Source: QKTW01 sp052161885 (GTDB lineage: Bacteria > Bacteroidota > Bacteroidia > Chitinophagales > Chitinophagaceae). Taken from it: DNA of 64,000 bases. Below, piece after piece: positions 15,706 through 24,202 of this stretch. Each line of letters starts with the position of its first letter. Within the stretch, counting starts at the first letter, position 1. A program made the translations under genes and the position numbers. Under the pieces are notes generated by a model. That model made no database searches. It worked only from the letters and a program-made list of their open reading frames with translations, and had not been told where the DNA came from. Where the stretch lies: the NCBI GenBank assembly GCA_052161885.1, contig CP197396.1, forward strand, positions 5,084,001 to 5,148,000. Direction: 5' to 3'.

Positions 15706-16794
15706 ATGATCTATAAAGTAATCGGCCTTATGTCGGGCAGCTCGCTCGACGGCCTTGATATAGTGTACACACACCTGGAGGAAGTACGGGGACAATGGTC
15801 TTACGAGATAAAAAATGCAGCCTGTATTTCTTACTCTACAGAGTGGGAAAACCGGCTGAGAGGCGCAGTGCGCATATCCGGCGTTGACCTGATGCGGCTG
15901 CATGCGCATTATGGGCATTACCTGGCAGAGCAGGTACTGGCATTTATGGAGGAGCATCAGCTGGATCATAAGGTTGATTTTATTGCGTCACATGGCCATA
16001 CGCTTTTTCATGATCCGGCAGATAAGATGACCTTTCAGTTGGGAGATGGTGCGGCCATTGCTGCGCAGACCGGCCTGCCTGTAATTTCTGACCTGCGCTC
16101 GCTGGATGTGGCGCTGGGTGGACAAGGCGCGCCGATCGTACCTGTGGGTGATAAGCTGTTATTTGCATCATACGATTACCTGCTGAACCTTGGTGGCATT
16201 GCAAATCTTACGGTGAAGAATGGTACAGATGTGCTGGCGTTTGATGTGTGTCCTGCTAACCAGGTATTGAACACACTGGCACAAAAAGCAGGTAAAGAAT
16301 ATGATGACCAGGGCAATATGGCTGCGTCCGGCGCGCTGCTGATAGATGTATTGGCCGACCTGAACGAGCAGGCTTATTATAAACTGAAAGGACCTAAATC
16401 TTTAAGTAACGATCAGGCTATGGATCTTGTTTTCCCATCATTGCTGGAAAGTGGTCATGAAATAAACGACATGCTGCATACCATGGTACAACATATTGCC
16501 GACCAGGTGGCAGTTGCTTTAGGCAATTACCCGCTGGAAAAAGAGCAGCCGCAGATGCTGATCACCGGCGGAGGTGCACTCAATGCTTTCCTGGTTCATC
16601 GTATACAAGCAGCAATAAGTGACAAAGCTGTTATCACCGTCCCCGACGTAGAAACCATACAGTATAAAGAAGCATTGGTAATGGCGCTGATAGGCGCACT
16701 ACGCTGGCGTGAAGAAACAAATGTATACAGCAGTGTTACCGGTGCATCGCGCGACAGCATTGGCGGTGCGCTCTGGATGGGGCACAGTTATTAA
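15706..16794 (+). CDS. anmK: Anhydro-N-acetylmuramic acid kinase
   Basis: A 362-residue cytosolic kinase that phosphorylates 1,6-anhydro-N-acetylmuramic acid, released during cell-wall turnover, to MurNAc-6-phosphate for recycling. The family signature GLMSGSSLDGLD starts at residue 7. DFIASHGHTLFHDP and FQLGDGAAIAAQTGLPVISD (about residues 88-125) and the ATP-binding LNLGGIANLT (about 165) follow, and near the C-terminus LITGGGALN. Length is normal for the family. It is monocistronic, with a promoter box at 15690 and a terminator at 16859. No other recycling genes lie next to it. Confidence 0.95.
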   Translation: MIYKVIGLMSGSSLDGLDIVYTHLEEVRGQWSYEIKNAACISYSTEWENRLRGAVRISGVDLMRLHAHYGHYLAEQVLAFMEEHQLDHKVDFIASHGHTLFHDPADKMTFQLGDGAAIAAQTGLPVISDLRSLDVALGGQGAPIVPVGDKLLFASYDYLLNLGGIANLTVKNGTDVLAFDVCPANQVLNTLAQKAGKEYDDQGNMAASGALLIDVLADLNEQAYYKLKGPKSLSNDQAMDLVFPSLLESGHEINDMLHTMVQHIADQVAVALGNYPLEKEQPQMLITGGGALNAFLVHRIQAAISDKAVITVPDVETIQYKEALVMALIGALRWREETNVYSSVTGASRDSIGGALWMGHSY

Positions 16795-16858
16795 TGTGAG
16801 GGATGTGAATAATGCGGGAATGTGAATAATGTGAGGATGTGGGATAAACAAGAATTTG

Positions 16859-16896
16859 TTGCGGGTGCTTCAGTCGAAGTATCCGCAATTTTTTTA
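16859..16896 (+). terminator. Intrinsic terminator after anmK
   Basis: TTGCGG (16859-16864) pairs with CCGCAA (16883-16888), extended inward through GT wobbles to CTT/AAG around a six-base loop, and followed by a run of T up to 16896. It overlaps the stop of the convergent gene at 16894. The spacer before it (16795-16850) is filled with GATGTGAATAATG-like low-complexity repeats. Confidence 0.75.
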
Positions 16897-17388
16897 AGGC
16901 ATACAGCTTATTTGCTTAGCTGAAATATGGCGGTTGCCACCTGGATGATTTATATTGATTATTGGTGGGACATATTTTAAGTTTTCAATCATGTGCCGGA
17001 CGTCATCACTAATATCCAGCCATAGTTTTAATTCCTTTTCCGTTGGCTTCAAATTATAAATAATTAGGTTTTTATGAGCCGGGTATAAAGCTGTAAGCGC
17101 GATGCTGCAGGAGTCAAAAAGATTTTTAGGTATTTTAAACGTAAACTTACCGGCAGTATCAGTTCTACAGCTGTCAAAAGCTGTTGTTCCGGCTTCTACA
17201 AAAACCAATGCGTAAATAGCCGGCTGATCATGAGCGTCAAATACCACACCATGGATAATAGTAGAATCTGTGTGAGCAGCGTATGTTTTTGTATCGGCTG
17301 TACAGATAAATAAAAGGAGCAATGCTATAAGTTGCTTATGGTAGGTACTGTAAACGCGTGCTGTATTACATGAGCGCATAAAAAACAT
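16894..17388 (-). CDS. Exported carboxypeptidase-regulatory-like domain protein
   Basis: A 164-residue exported protein, last of a four-gene operon of related genes. The N-terminus has a hydrophobic segment (LIALLLLFICTA) of a signal peptide, then a CarboxypepD_reg-like beta-sandwich recognisable by IHGVVFDAHDQPAIYALVFVE and TDTAGKFTFKIP. It ends with the tail INHPGGNRHISAKQISCMP, shared with the upstream genes. Unlike those two it lacks the Cys-rich N-terminal domain. Such domains often precede TonB-dependent receptor plugs; here the tail resembles the start of a plug (I-x-x-M-P) but no receptor follows. Function unknown. Confidence 0.65.
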   Translation of the reverse strand: MFFMRSCNTARVYSTYHKQLIALLLLFICTADTKTYAAHTDSTIIHGVVFDAHDQPAIYALVFVEAGTTAFDSCRTDTAGKFTFKIPKNLFDSCSIALTALYPAHKNLIIYNLKPTEKELKLWLDISDDVRHMIENLKYVPPIININHPGGNRHISAKQISCMP

Positions 17389-17390
17389 AT

Positions 17391-18137
17391 TTAAGGCATA
17401 CGGCTTATTTGTTCGGCTGAAATGTGCCGGTTACCACCGGGATGTTCCATATTGACCATGGGATATGTATAATGCCGGATAATTACCATCTCCCCAAGTA
17501 ATGTTCCCTCTGATTCAAATCTTACATTGATATGTTGTCTTCTATCTGTTACAGGAATTGTTACTTTCTTGTATTCAGGATAACTAAAAACCAGGCTGTA
17601 AGTTGCCTGAGTTGCAGAATCTATAGCGATTGAGTAGGCGCCATCAATATCTGTTTGTGTTATCCGGATTGGTATTCCGTTCTTTAATAATTGAACCAGT
17701 GCGGTTATAACCGGTTGTTTTTGCCCATCCAGTACCGTTCCTGAGATCGTAATAGAATCTTTATGCCCAGCACTTTTGGCTGAATCCTGTTGCATGAAAG
17801 TATTCTGTTCCATCATAGGTGGTCTGGGCCTTGCGTGTATGTGTGATGATGGCAGTAATATCAGTGATAATCCCAGTGCAACAGCAAGCTGGTAAAGCTT
17901 TGTATGCCGCTGTAGTGGCAGTTGTAACGGCCTGTTCAGCTGGCTTTGAAAGAACCTGCCGCAAACATTTTCGTTCCTGTTTTCGAAGAAGGAATAAAGT
18001 GCTTTGTCGCTCCATTCTGTGAAGTCAATGACACTTTTCCTGCAATGATTGCAAAACCTGCCCCGTGCATCAGGCGTCATTTCCTGCCAACTTTGAGCGC
18101 AGGGTGATGGAATGGTTAGTTGTACAGGAAGTTTCAT
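17391..18137 (-). CDS. Membrane protein with Cys-rich N-terminus and carboxypeptidase-regulatory-like domain (copy 2)
   Basis: A 248-residue protein, near-twin of the gene at 18134. Residues about 1-60 carry a short cytosolic domain with C13, then C28 and C31 in RFCNHCRKSVIDFTEWSD, and C58, so it may bind a metal. A membrane segment follows (about 80-100, LYQLAVALGLSLILLPSS), then a periplasmic CarboxypepD_reg-like domain (ISGTVLDGQKQPVITALVQL). It ends in EHPGGNRHISAEQISRMP. A 102-base stretch (17934-18035) is identical to 18674-18775 in the neighbour. The start overlaps the upstream gene by four bases. Confidence 0.7.
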   Translation of the reverse strand: MKLPVQLTIPSPCAQSWQEMTPDARGRFCNHCRKSVIDFTEWSDKALYSFFENRNENVCGRFFQSQLNRPLQLPLQRHTKLYQLAVALGLSLILLPSSHIHARPRPPMMEQNTFMQQDSAKSAGHKDSITISGTVLDGQKQPVITALVQLLKNGIPIRITQTDIDGAYSIAIDSATQATYSLVFSYPEYKKVTIPVTDRRQHINVRFESEGTLLGEMVIIRHYTYPMVNMEHPGGNRHISAEQISRMP

Positions 18138-18877
18138 TGCATATGGTTTATCTGTTCGCCCGTAAGATGCTTGTCACCTCCCGGATGTTCCGTGTTCACA
18201 ATCGGCCGGACATACTTTATTATTACATCTCCAGTGAGCATAGTTTTGGGATTAATTTTTAAGGCCATTTTTACCCTGGCTACCGATTTTAAAACGATTG
18301 TTTGGTTTAAATGACCTGCATAACTCGCATTGATCAGGTAAGTACCCGGTTCAAAAGGCTCTCTGACTGTAATTGAAAACTGACCGTCAATATCCGTGAT
18401 TGCTCCTCCCTTTGCTGTTCCATTCTTCTCAAGACGAACAATAGCATTAATTGCCGGTTGCTTTTGCGCGTCCAGTATAACACCATAAACCGTAAAGGAA
18501 TCTTTACTGTCCGTTTTTGCAGTATCATTCTGGATGAAAGTATTTTGCTCCGTTATGGGTGGCTTAGGCCTTGCATGTATATGTGATGATGGCAATAAAA
18601 TCAGTGATAGGCCCAATGCGACAGCAAGCTGGTAAAGTTTTGTATGCCGCTGTGGTGGCAGTTGTAAGGGGCGGTTCAGCTGGCTTTGAAAGAACCTGCC
18701 GCAAACATTTTCGTTCCTGTTTTCGAAGAAGGAATAAAGTGCTTTGTCGCTCCATTCTGTGAAGTCAATGACACTCTTCCGGCAATGATTACAGAACCTG
18801 CCCTGTGCATCGGGTGTCATTTCCTGCCAGCTTTGGGAGCAGGGAGATGGAATGGCTAGTTGTACAGACTGCTTCAT
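18134..18877 (-). CDS. Membrane protein with Cys-rich N-terminus and carboxypeptidase-regulatory-like domain (copy 1)
   Basis: A 247-residue paralogue of the gene at 17391 with the same layout: Cys-rich cytosolic N-terminus (RFCNHCRKSVIDFTEWSD), membrane segment, linker, CarboxypepD_reg-like domain (VYGVILDAQKQPAINAIVRL, TDIDGQFSIT) and the tail EHPGGDKHLTGEQINHMQ. The first ~105 residues are almost identical between the two proteins while the periplasmic domains differ widely, which points to recent duplication or gene conversion of the N-terminal half. It overlaps the genes on both sides by four bases, so the four genes are translationally coupled. Confidence 0.7.
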   Translation of the reverse strand: MKQSVQLAIPSPCSQSWQEMTPDAQGRFCNHCRKSVIDFTEWSDKALYSFFENRNENVCGRFFQSQLNRPLQLPPQRHTKLYQLAVALGLSLILLPSSHIHARPKPPITEQNTFIQNDTAKTDSKDSFTVYGVILDAQKQPAINAIVRLEKNGTAKGGAITDIDGQFSITVREPFEPGTYLINASYAGHLNQTIVLKSVARVKMALKINPKTMLTGDVIIKYVRPIVNTEHPGGDKHLTGEQINHMQ

Positions 18878-19359
18878 TGCATGTGGTTTATCTGGTCTGC
18901 CGTAAATAATCTGCCGCTTCCGGGCCGTTCAATATTTGTCATCGGGCGATTGATGTGAATAACATAAGTGCAGATAATTTTCCGGCGGGACTCCATGTTA
19001 AAGTTGACTTTGATTACGCTGTCCAGCGGTACGTCCTGTACTGTTACATGCGAGTATCCTGTATGGCAAATCTGCAGATATCCTTTTGATATGTTTTTGC
19101 TTATACTGCCCGTGTAAATTGTATAGTTACCGTTCTGATCATTCTCGCATCCTGTAAGCAAGTGCTGGCTGCTGTCTGTAATGTAGATGAATGCTCCGGG
19201 TAATGGCCGGTGGTTTTCATCTGTGATGATACCATAGATTTTCGTGGAATCATTTTGTGCTACAGGTATAGTTGCTGCCGGTTTATCCTGAAACACTTTA
19301 CCTGCCGGCAAAGAAACAAGACTGACCATGGAAATGAGATATGTGCAAAGTAGATGCAA
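18874..19359 (-). CDS. Exported carboxypeptidase-regulatory-like domain protein, first gene of operon
   Basis: A 161-residue exported protein. The TTG at 19359 gives a reasonable signal peptide (LLCTYLISMVSLVSL); an ATG at 19329 would shorten it. The mature part is one CarboxypepD_reg-like domain (IYGIITDENHRPLPGAFIYI, NDQNGNYTIYTG), ending with the shared tail ERPGSGRLFTADQINHMQ. It overlaps the next gene by four bases. With the three genes downstream it forms a set of related beta-sandwich proteins that may be components of one envelope system, which is inference. Confidence 0.62.
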   Translation of the reverse strand: MHLLCTYLISMVSLVSLPAGKVFQDKPAATIPVAQNDSTKIYGIITDENHRPLPGAFIYITDSSQHLLTGCENDQNGNYTIYTGSISKNISKGYLQICHTGYSHVTVQDVPLDSVIKVNFNMESRRKIICTYVIHINRPMTNIERPGSGRLFTADQINHMQ

Positions 19360-19427
19360 GGGTTATATGTTTCACTAAAGATAAGTTCTGTTGTTTTAAA
19401 TATTGCCATATGCGTATCATAAAAACA

Positions 19428-19456
19428 ATGAGAGCTGCCCCTGACGAGGGCAGCTC
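19428..19456 (-). terminator. Intrinsic terminator of the C-type-lectin gene
   Basis: GAGCTGCCC (19432-19440) and GGGCAGCTC (19448-19456) form a perfect 9-bp stem with a 7-base loop. On the minus strand it is followed by TCATTGTTTTT. It lies about 145 bases past the stop of the gene at 19600 and upstream of the operon starting at 19359. Confidence 0.6.
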
Positions 19457-19599
19457 CGCTGTATTACAAAACCAAACCATCTTTCGCTTCTGTATTTGTT
19501 TTTCTTCGGGGAAAAGGTCAGAACAAAACAGGACTTTAATATTTTTTATCTTTTGAGCTTGGCGCCTTGATTGTCGCCGAAGTGTGACAAGGCTTATTC

Positions 19600-21483
19600 T
19601 TATTTAACGATCTGCACTTTACCGTTCTGCAGTACGCTGTTATTGTTGCTTACGCGGTAGATGTAAGTACCTTCGGGGAGGTTAGCTACAGCAATCTGTG
19701 CGTTGCCGTTTACCTGCTGGTTAGCTACCACTGCACCGCTCATGCTGTAGATCATTACGTTTACTGTGCCGTCCGCTTTTACATTCAGTACGTCTCTGGC
19801 AGGGTTGGGGTAGAAGCTTACTTCAGTTACCGCTGTTGTTCTGCCGTTTTTGATCACTACGTTGATCACTTTAGAGTACTGGAAGGTACCGTCGTTGTCG
19901 ATCTGTTTGAGACGGTAGTAGTTGTTGCCGTCGGTAGTATTGTTGTCTGTATAAGTGTAGGTATTGTTGCCTGTACCTTCTGCGTTCATGCTGCCGATTT
20001 TTTCAAAAGAACTTCCGTCTGCAGAGTGCTCGATGTCGAAAGAGGCGGTATTTTTTTCTTCAGCAGTTTTCCAGGTAAGGCCTGCAGCGTTGTTTACCGC
20101 TTCACCATCAAAAGAAACCCAGGTAAGAGCGAGGGGATTGGCACTGGTGGTAAGCGTTTTGGTATAAGAACCGGTACCGCCGAGAGCATAAGTGATGGTG
20201 CGTGGGGTAATGCTTGTATTGGAACGTGAGTAAGCCACTTTGCGGAACATTACCTGCCATTGCGCAGCAGAAGCAGTACCTGTGAAGGTAAGCACGCCTG
20301 TAGCGGCATTGTAGGCAACGGTTACACCGTTGAGCAGGTCGCCGGATTTTACGCTGAGTGTATCGCCGGCTGTTATGTTGTTGATGGTAACGCTTCCTGC
20401 GCTGATAGCAGAACCGCCTGTTACGGTGATGGTAGTGTCGATATACTGGCGTCCGGCAGTAACAGTGCTGTAGTTTGAAGTAGGACGTGAACCGTTTACC
20501 GCAGTGGAAACATAAGTAATGTTGCGTGTAAAAGTGAGAGATACTGTAGGGTCGCCTGCCATACCGCCAAACTCTACGACAAAGCCAAGGAGATTGGTGC
20601 TGTCCAGGTCGTTCCACTGTCCTGTAGAACCTGAAGAGTAGATTTCAACAAACTGTTCGCCGTTGCCGTAGTTGTTAGGCTCTCCGCCGTTCCAGTTCAT
20701 GTACTGGCCGTTTGCAGCCACAGGAGCATAAGAGCCGTAGTAATAATATTGTGAGCCGTAGCTTGTATTAGAGAAGTTAGTTCCTTTTTCAGGGCCTGTT
20801 ACCCAGTAGTAATGTCCTTCTGAAGCCGCCTGGTTGGCATAAGCAGTAGTGCCTTTGGCCTGGTTGATGTACCTGTAGTCATCAGATCCGCCGAGCCATC
20901 CGTCGGCCTGGAGTTTCTGCTGTATAAAGCTGTTTTCACCTGCAGAAGTGATGGTAGCCAGATAACCGTGCATACCATAAAGACGCATAGTGTCTGCACG
21001 GTATTTGGCCGTCATCCAGGTGTTGGATCCGCTGATGAACTGGTAGTAGTGACCGTTTGCACTGTAAGAAAGGGCACTGCCTACCGAGAAGGCAATTGCT
21101 TTTGCGGTACCGCTGGTGGCAGCCGTAGATTTAAGTGTTACGCTGCGCAGCTCAGTCTGGTAGCTTGCGGCAGTGGCAGTACCGGTAAAGGTAAGTACGC
21201 CGGTAGTGCTGTTATAAGAACCTGTAATGCCGGAAACGGCAGTGTAAGCGAGTACGTCTCCTGTCTGGAAACCTGTGCTGATGCTTACGGTAGCGCCGGT
21301 ATACGTGGTGGAGGCGTCGAGGGCAATGATATTGTCAACTGTATAGGCAGTGGAGGCGCTTGGGGTGAGCTGCAGGGTGGTGCTGTTGCCTGTTATTGGA
21401 TTGCTGGCAGATTGTGCATTTGCACAAACAGATGCAGTAGCGAGAGCAGCAGTAAGAGCGAGTTGTGTAAAGAAATTTTTCAT
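19600..21483 (-). CDS. Secreted C-type lectin domain protein with T9SS type A sorting domain
   Basis: A secreted protein of 627 residues. I start at 21483, where a typical signal peptide begins and ends in VCANAQ; the longer frame to 21534 adds 17 polar residues. After a beta domain, residues about 140-305 form a C-type lectin-like domain: YYQFISGSNTWMTAKYRAD, the structural WLGGSDD, then WNGGEPNNYGNGE and QWNDLDS. The EPN triplet and WND suggest a calcium site of the mannose-binding type. Another beta domain follows, and the C-terminal ~75 residues (VSFYPNPARDVLNV to QIVK) form a T9SS type A sorting signal. It likely binds glycans at the cell surface. The sugar is not provable from sequence. 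Confidence 0.85.
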   Translation of the reverse strand: MKNFFTQLALTAALATASVCANAQSASNPITGNSTTLQLTPSASTAYTVDNIIALDASTTYTGATVSISTGFQTGDVLAYTAVSGITGSYNSTTGVLTFTGTATAASYQTELRSVTLKSTAATSGTAKAIAFSVGSALSYSANGHYYQFISGSNTWMTAKYRADTMRLYGMHGYLATITSAGENSFIQQKLQADGWLGGSDDYRYINQAKGTTAYANQAASEGHYYWVTGPEKGTNFSNTSYGSQYYYYGSYAPVAANGQYMNWNGGEPNNYGNGEQFVEIYSSGSTGQWNDLDSTNLLGFVVEFGGMAGDPTVSLTFTRNITYVSTAVNGSRPTSNYSTVTAGRQYIDTTITVTGGSAISAGSVTINNITAGDTLSVKSGDLLNGVTVAYNAATGVLTFTGTASAAQWQVMFRKVAYSRSNTSITPRTITYALGGTGSYTKTLTTSANPLALTWVSFDGEAVNNAAGLTWKTAEEKNTASFDIEHSADGSSFEKIGSMNAEGTGNNTYTYTDNNTTDGNNYYRLKQIDNDGTFQYSKVINVVIKNGRTTAVTEVSFYPNPARDVLNVKADGTVNVMIYSMSGAVVANQQVNGNAQIAVANLPEGTYIYRVSNNNSVLQNGKVQIVK

Positions 21484-21859
21484 TTGGTTTGGCTCGTTTA
21501 GTTGTGTTATTGTTTCTTTCGTTTTGTGATACAAAGATGCGACGGGGCGTTGTGTATGTCGGTTAATGGGTTGTAAACGAGTGTGTTGTAAATGTTGTCT
21601 TAACGTGGTATTATTAAATGACTGGTTAACGAGGTGTTTTGTATGATGAGGAGAGCAGGCGGGAAAACATTGTGAAAGCTGCTGCAGTGGCGGATTTTGT
21701 CAATATGATAAATAAATGTGTTTGTTATGCGGTTGTTGTCTGCTTTTCGTTAATGGGTTTGTTAACCGGGGGAGTAGTAAAACAGCTTTGAGCGCATAGT
21801 ATGTCCGGGAGGCCTGTCAGTGTGCTGCAAACACCGGATTATGGTTCCGTATATTCTGC
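21484..21859. other. Divergent intergenic region between the lectin gene and ribF
   Basis: About 380 bases without a gene. It contains two copies of GTTAATGGGTT (21562-21572 and 21749-21759) 187 bases apart and a near-match to a minus-strand -7 box (CATCTTTG, at about 21529-21536) for the lectin gene. I see no other clear element. Confidence 0.4.
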
Positions 21860-21867
21860 TACCTTTG
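21860..21867 (+). promoter_or_regulatory. -7 promoter element of ribF
   Basis: TACCTTTG matches TAnnTTTG and lies 16 bases upstream of the ATG at 21884. No good -33 element is seen. No FMN riboswitch-like structure is recognisable in the short leader. Confidence 0.45.
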
Positions 21868-21883
21868 CCCGGCATAGAAAGTA

Positions 21884-22816
21884 ATGGCTGTATATTACAA
21901 CATAGAAAAGATACCGGCGTTCAGGAATGCCGTTCTCACTATCGGTACGTTTGATGGCGTACACCAGGGGCACAAGGCTATCTTAAAAGAAGTAGTGCAT
22001 TATGCGCGCAATGAGGGCGGGGAAAGTGTATTGGTAACCTTCGATCCGCATCCGCGAAAGCTCCTGTTTCCCAACGAGTCACTGATGCTGATCACGCCGC
22101 TGGATGAAAAACTGCGCCTGATCACAGAAGAGGGCATTGATCATATTGTTGTGGTGCCTTTTACAAAGGCATTTTCCAATATGAGTGCGGCAGAATACAT
22201 TGGTCAGTTCCTCGTAAAATATTTTCACCCAAAGCATATCATTATCGGTTATGATCATCATTTTGGTCATGACCGCACCGGCGATATAGCCCTGCTTCGT
22301 TCATATGAACAGCAATATGGATATACGGTGAATGAAATTCCGGCGCAGCTTATAGAGGCAGCGGCAGTAAGTTCTACCAAAATACGGAAGGCGGTGCAGG
22401 AGGGCGATGTGGTGACAGCTGCTCATATGCTGGGCCGAGAATATACACTTGCCGGAAAGGTGGTGCGCGGCGCTCAGCGTGGACGTACAATAGGATTCCC
22501 TACAGCAAACATCCGTGTGAATGAACCTGAACAGCAATTGCCCGCGTATGGTGTTTATGCGGTGATGGTTAACTGTAACGGTCAAAGCTATAAAGGTATG
22601 CTCAATATCGGCTTTAATCCTACGGTTACCGACCAGAAGATCACGCATATTGAGGTACATATTTTTGATTTCTCAGATGATATTTATGATCAGCCGATAG
22701 AAGTGGCATTTGTGGCCCGTATGCGGGAGGAAAAAAAGTTCGGTTCGCTGGACGAATTAAAACAGGCACTTCATCACGACCAGGAGCGTGCACTACAGTT
22801 GCTCGCCGGCAGATAA
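21884..22816 (+). CDS. ribF: Bifunctional riboflavin kinase / FAD synthetase
   Basis: A 310-residue cytosolic enzyme that phosphorylates riboflavin to FMN and adenylates FMN to FAD. The N-terminal nucleotidyltransferase domain has GTFDGVHQGH (residues 21-30), IIGYDHHFGHDRTGD (about 125-139) and SSTKIRKAVQEGDV (about 163-176). The C-terminal riboflavin kinase domain has GRTIGFPTANI (about 202-212) and YGVYAVMVN, then NIGFNPTV with the catalytic-region N. Length is normal. It is monocistronic with a -7 box upstream and a perfect palindromic terminator downstream. Confidence 0.96.
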   Translation: MAVYYNIEKIPAFRNAVLTIGTFDGVHQGHKAILKEVVHYARNEGGESVLVTFDPHPRKLLFPNESLMLITPLDEKLRLITEEGIDHIVVVPFTKAFSNMSAAEYIGQFLVKYFHPKHIIIGYDHHFGHDRTGDIALLRSYEQQYGYTVNEIPAQLIEAAAVSSTKIRKAVQEGDVVTAAHMLGREYTLAGKVVRGAQRGRTIGFPTANIRVNEPEQQLPAYGVYAVMVNCNGQSYKGMLNIGFNPTVTDQKITHIEVHIFDFSDDIYDQPIEVAFVARMREEKKFGSLDELKQALHHDQERALQLLAGR

Positions 22817-22836
22817 ATATAATTTTACATAGAAAA

Positions 22837-22876
22837 GAAAAAGCGAACACAGCGCTGTGTTCGCTTTTTCTTTTTG
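22837..22876. terminator. Bidirectional intrinsic terminator between ribF and T9SS gene
   Basis: AAGCGAACACAGC (22841-22853) and GCTGTGTTCGCTT (22854-22866) form a perfect 26-base palindrome flanked by A-rich and T-rich runs, so it can end transcription from both convergent genes. Confidence 0.85.
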
Positions 22877-22888
22877 GATTGCTTTTAT

Positions 22889-24136
22889 TTAAAAAATAAT
22901 CAGCTTTGATGTCGCAGATATAGTCTCACCAGACACCTGTACGAAATAAAATCCGCTGTTTAACTGAAAAGAAGCAGGGGCTGAAGGTTTAAGCGTAATA
23001 TTTTCCTGCTGTAATATTATTTTTCCGTCAGTGCTGAAAACGGTGATTTTTACCGGTCCGGTAAAATCATCTGATGTTATGTTTACCGCTCCCTGTGAAG
23101 GATTGGGGTAAATGTGCAACTGATCATTGCCTGTAATATTTTGTACCCCGGTATGTGTTGTGTTTGTACTATCTGTAGTTGCCAGCCATATAGTAGCATT
23201 CATCAGCAGTTTACGGTGATTGCCATTGGCGTCCTGTGTATAACCATTGTAAAGTGTAGTGTTGGGATTGCCGGTGCCATCATCGCAGGGAGAACTGTCT
23301 CCTATGGCCACTACTTTACCATTGCCATATCGTGCATAGGCCGTGAGCACACTTGTATTACCGCCGGCAGTAGCGCCGGTTTTATAAATAACACCTTTTA
23401 CAGTAGCGTTTTTTGCAGGGTCCAGCGTCATACTGGTTCCGCCAGACCATTTTACCTGTGTAACTGTGCCGTAGCTGCCATGTATTATGGAATCACTGGC
23501 AATTGCGCTGATATTAGAATAGGTACCTGAAAAATCGAGCAGGTCAAAGCTGATGCCGAAGGGATTGCTTTGAACGCTGTTGTTGTTCATGAAATCATTC
23601 CAGATGGTGGGAGAATCATAACCGTCACCGTTACGATCGCTCTGGTCGTGGTCGGAGACAATGAAAAGGCCGCCGCCATGCTGTACGAACTGCATCAATG
23701 CCGTTTTTTCCGCGGCCGAAAATATTATGTTCGGTTCACAAATGATAAAGACTTTGTAATTGGACAAGTCCTGTGTATTGCTGCTGTTGCCGTAAGTAAT
23801 GCTTCCGTTATAAGGCAGCGTTTCTACTTCATATCCCTGGTTCACACAGTCTATTCCCCAGTTGGAGAGTGCGCCGGTCCAGTAAGTTTCGGGTGTGGAG
23901 GCCGAGATGCTGCTTTGGGCCGGGGTGGGTGTACGCTGTGCGTTGCTGCCATGGCCGGAAGAACTGGTATAGCCATTCGGGTTCCAATTCAGATTGTGGT
24001 TGTCTGCATCAATGATCCAGTCTGCATTGCCTGCAGTTTCGGCTTTAGTATTATCAAACAGGATCTTTACCTGCGCCTGTACTGCAGAAAGGCTGCTTCC
24101 GAAGAGTACTGCAATGGAGAATATAAATTTGCGCAC
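22889..24136 (-). CDS. Secreted protein with T9SS type A sorting domain
   Basis: A 415-residue secreted protein starting at a GTG, with signal peptide ending in AVQAQ. The middle (about residues 25-310) looks like a glutamine-amidotransferase-like alpha/beta fold used in several T9SS cargo proteins: VKILFDNTKAETAGNADW, YKVFIICEPNIIFS, FVQHGGGLFIVSDHD and a late GNGKVVAIGDSS strand. A catalytic Cys in the canonical place is not evident, so it may be a binding domain. The C-terminal segment, from LHIYPNPSQGAVNI to SKLIIF, is a T9SS type A signal. A -7 box lies about 20 bases upstream. Substrate unknown. Confidence 0.75.
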   Translation of the reverse strand: MRKFIFSIAVLFGSSLSAVQAQVKILFDNTKAETAGNADWIIDADNHNLNWNPNGYTSSSGHGSNAQRTPTPAQSSISASTPETYWTGALSNWGIDCVNQGYEVETLPYNGSITYGNSSNTQDLSNYKVFIICEPNIIFSAAEKTALMQFVQHGGGLFIVSDHDQSDRNGDGYDSPTIWNDFMNNNSVQSNPFGISFDLLDFSGTYSNISAIASDSIIHGSYGTVTQVKWSGGTSMTLDPAKNATVKGVIYKTGATAGGNTSVLTAYARYGNGKVVAIGDSSPCDDGTGNPNTTLYNGYTQDANGNHRKLLMNATIWLATTDSTNTTHTGVQNITGNDQLHIYPNPSQGAVNITSDDFTGPVKITVFSTDGKIILQQENITLKPSAPASFQLNSGFYFVQVSGETISATSKLIIF

Positions 24137-24155
24137 ATTTTAATATTAAGGGCGG

Positions 24156-24163
24156 CAAAGATA
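24156..24163 (-). promoter_or_regulatory. -7 promoter element of the T9SS gene at 22889
   Basis: CAAAGATA on the + strand is TATCTTTG on the minus strand, a full match to TAnnTTTG, 19 bases upstream of the GTG start. A -33 element is not obvious. Confidence 0.45.
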
Positions 24164-24202
24164 TTTGTTTTTCTCAGCATGTATGTTAATTTTTTGATAT
24201 TT

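Noticed and set aside
21868..21883. FMN riboswitch before ribF
   Set aside because: The promoter box lies only 16 bases before the start, leaving no room for an RFN element, and none of its conserved segments is visible further upstream.
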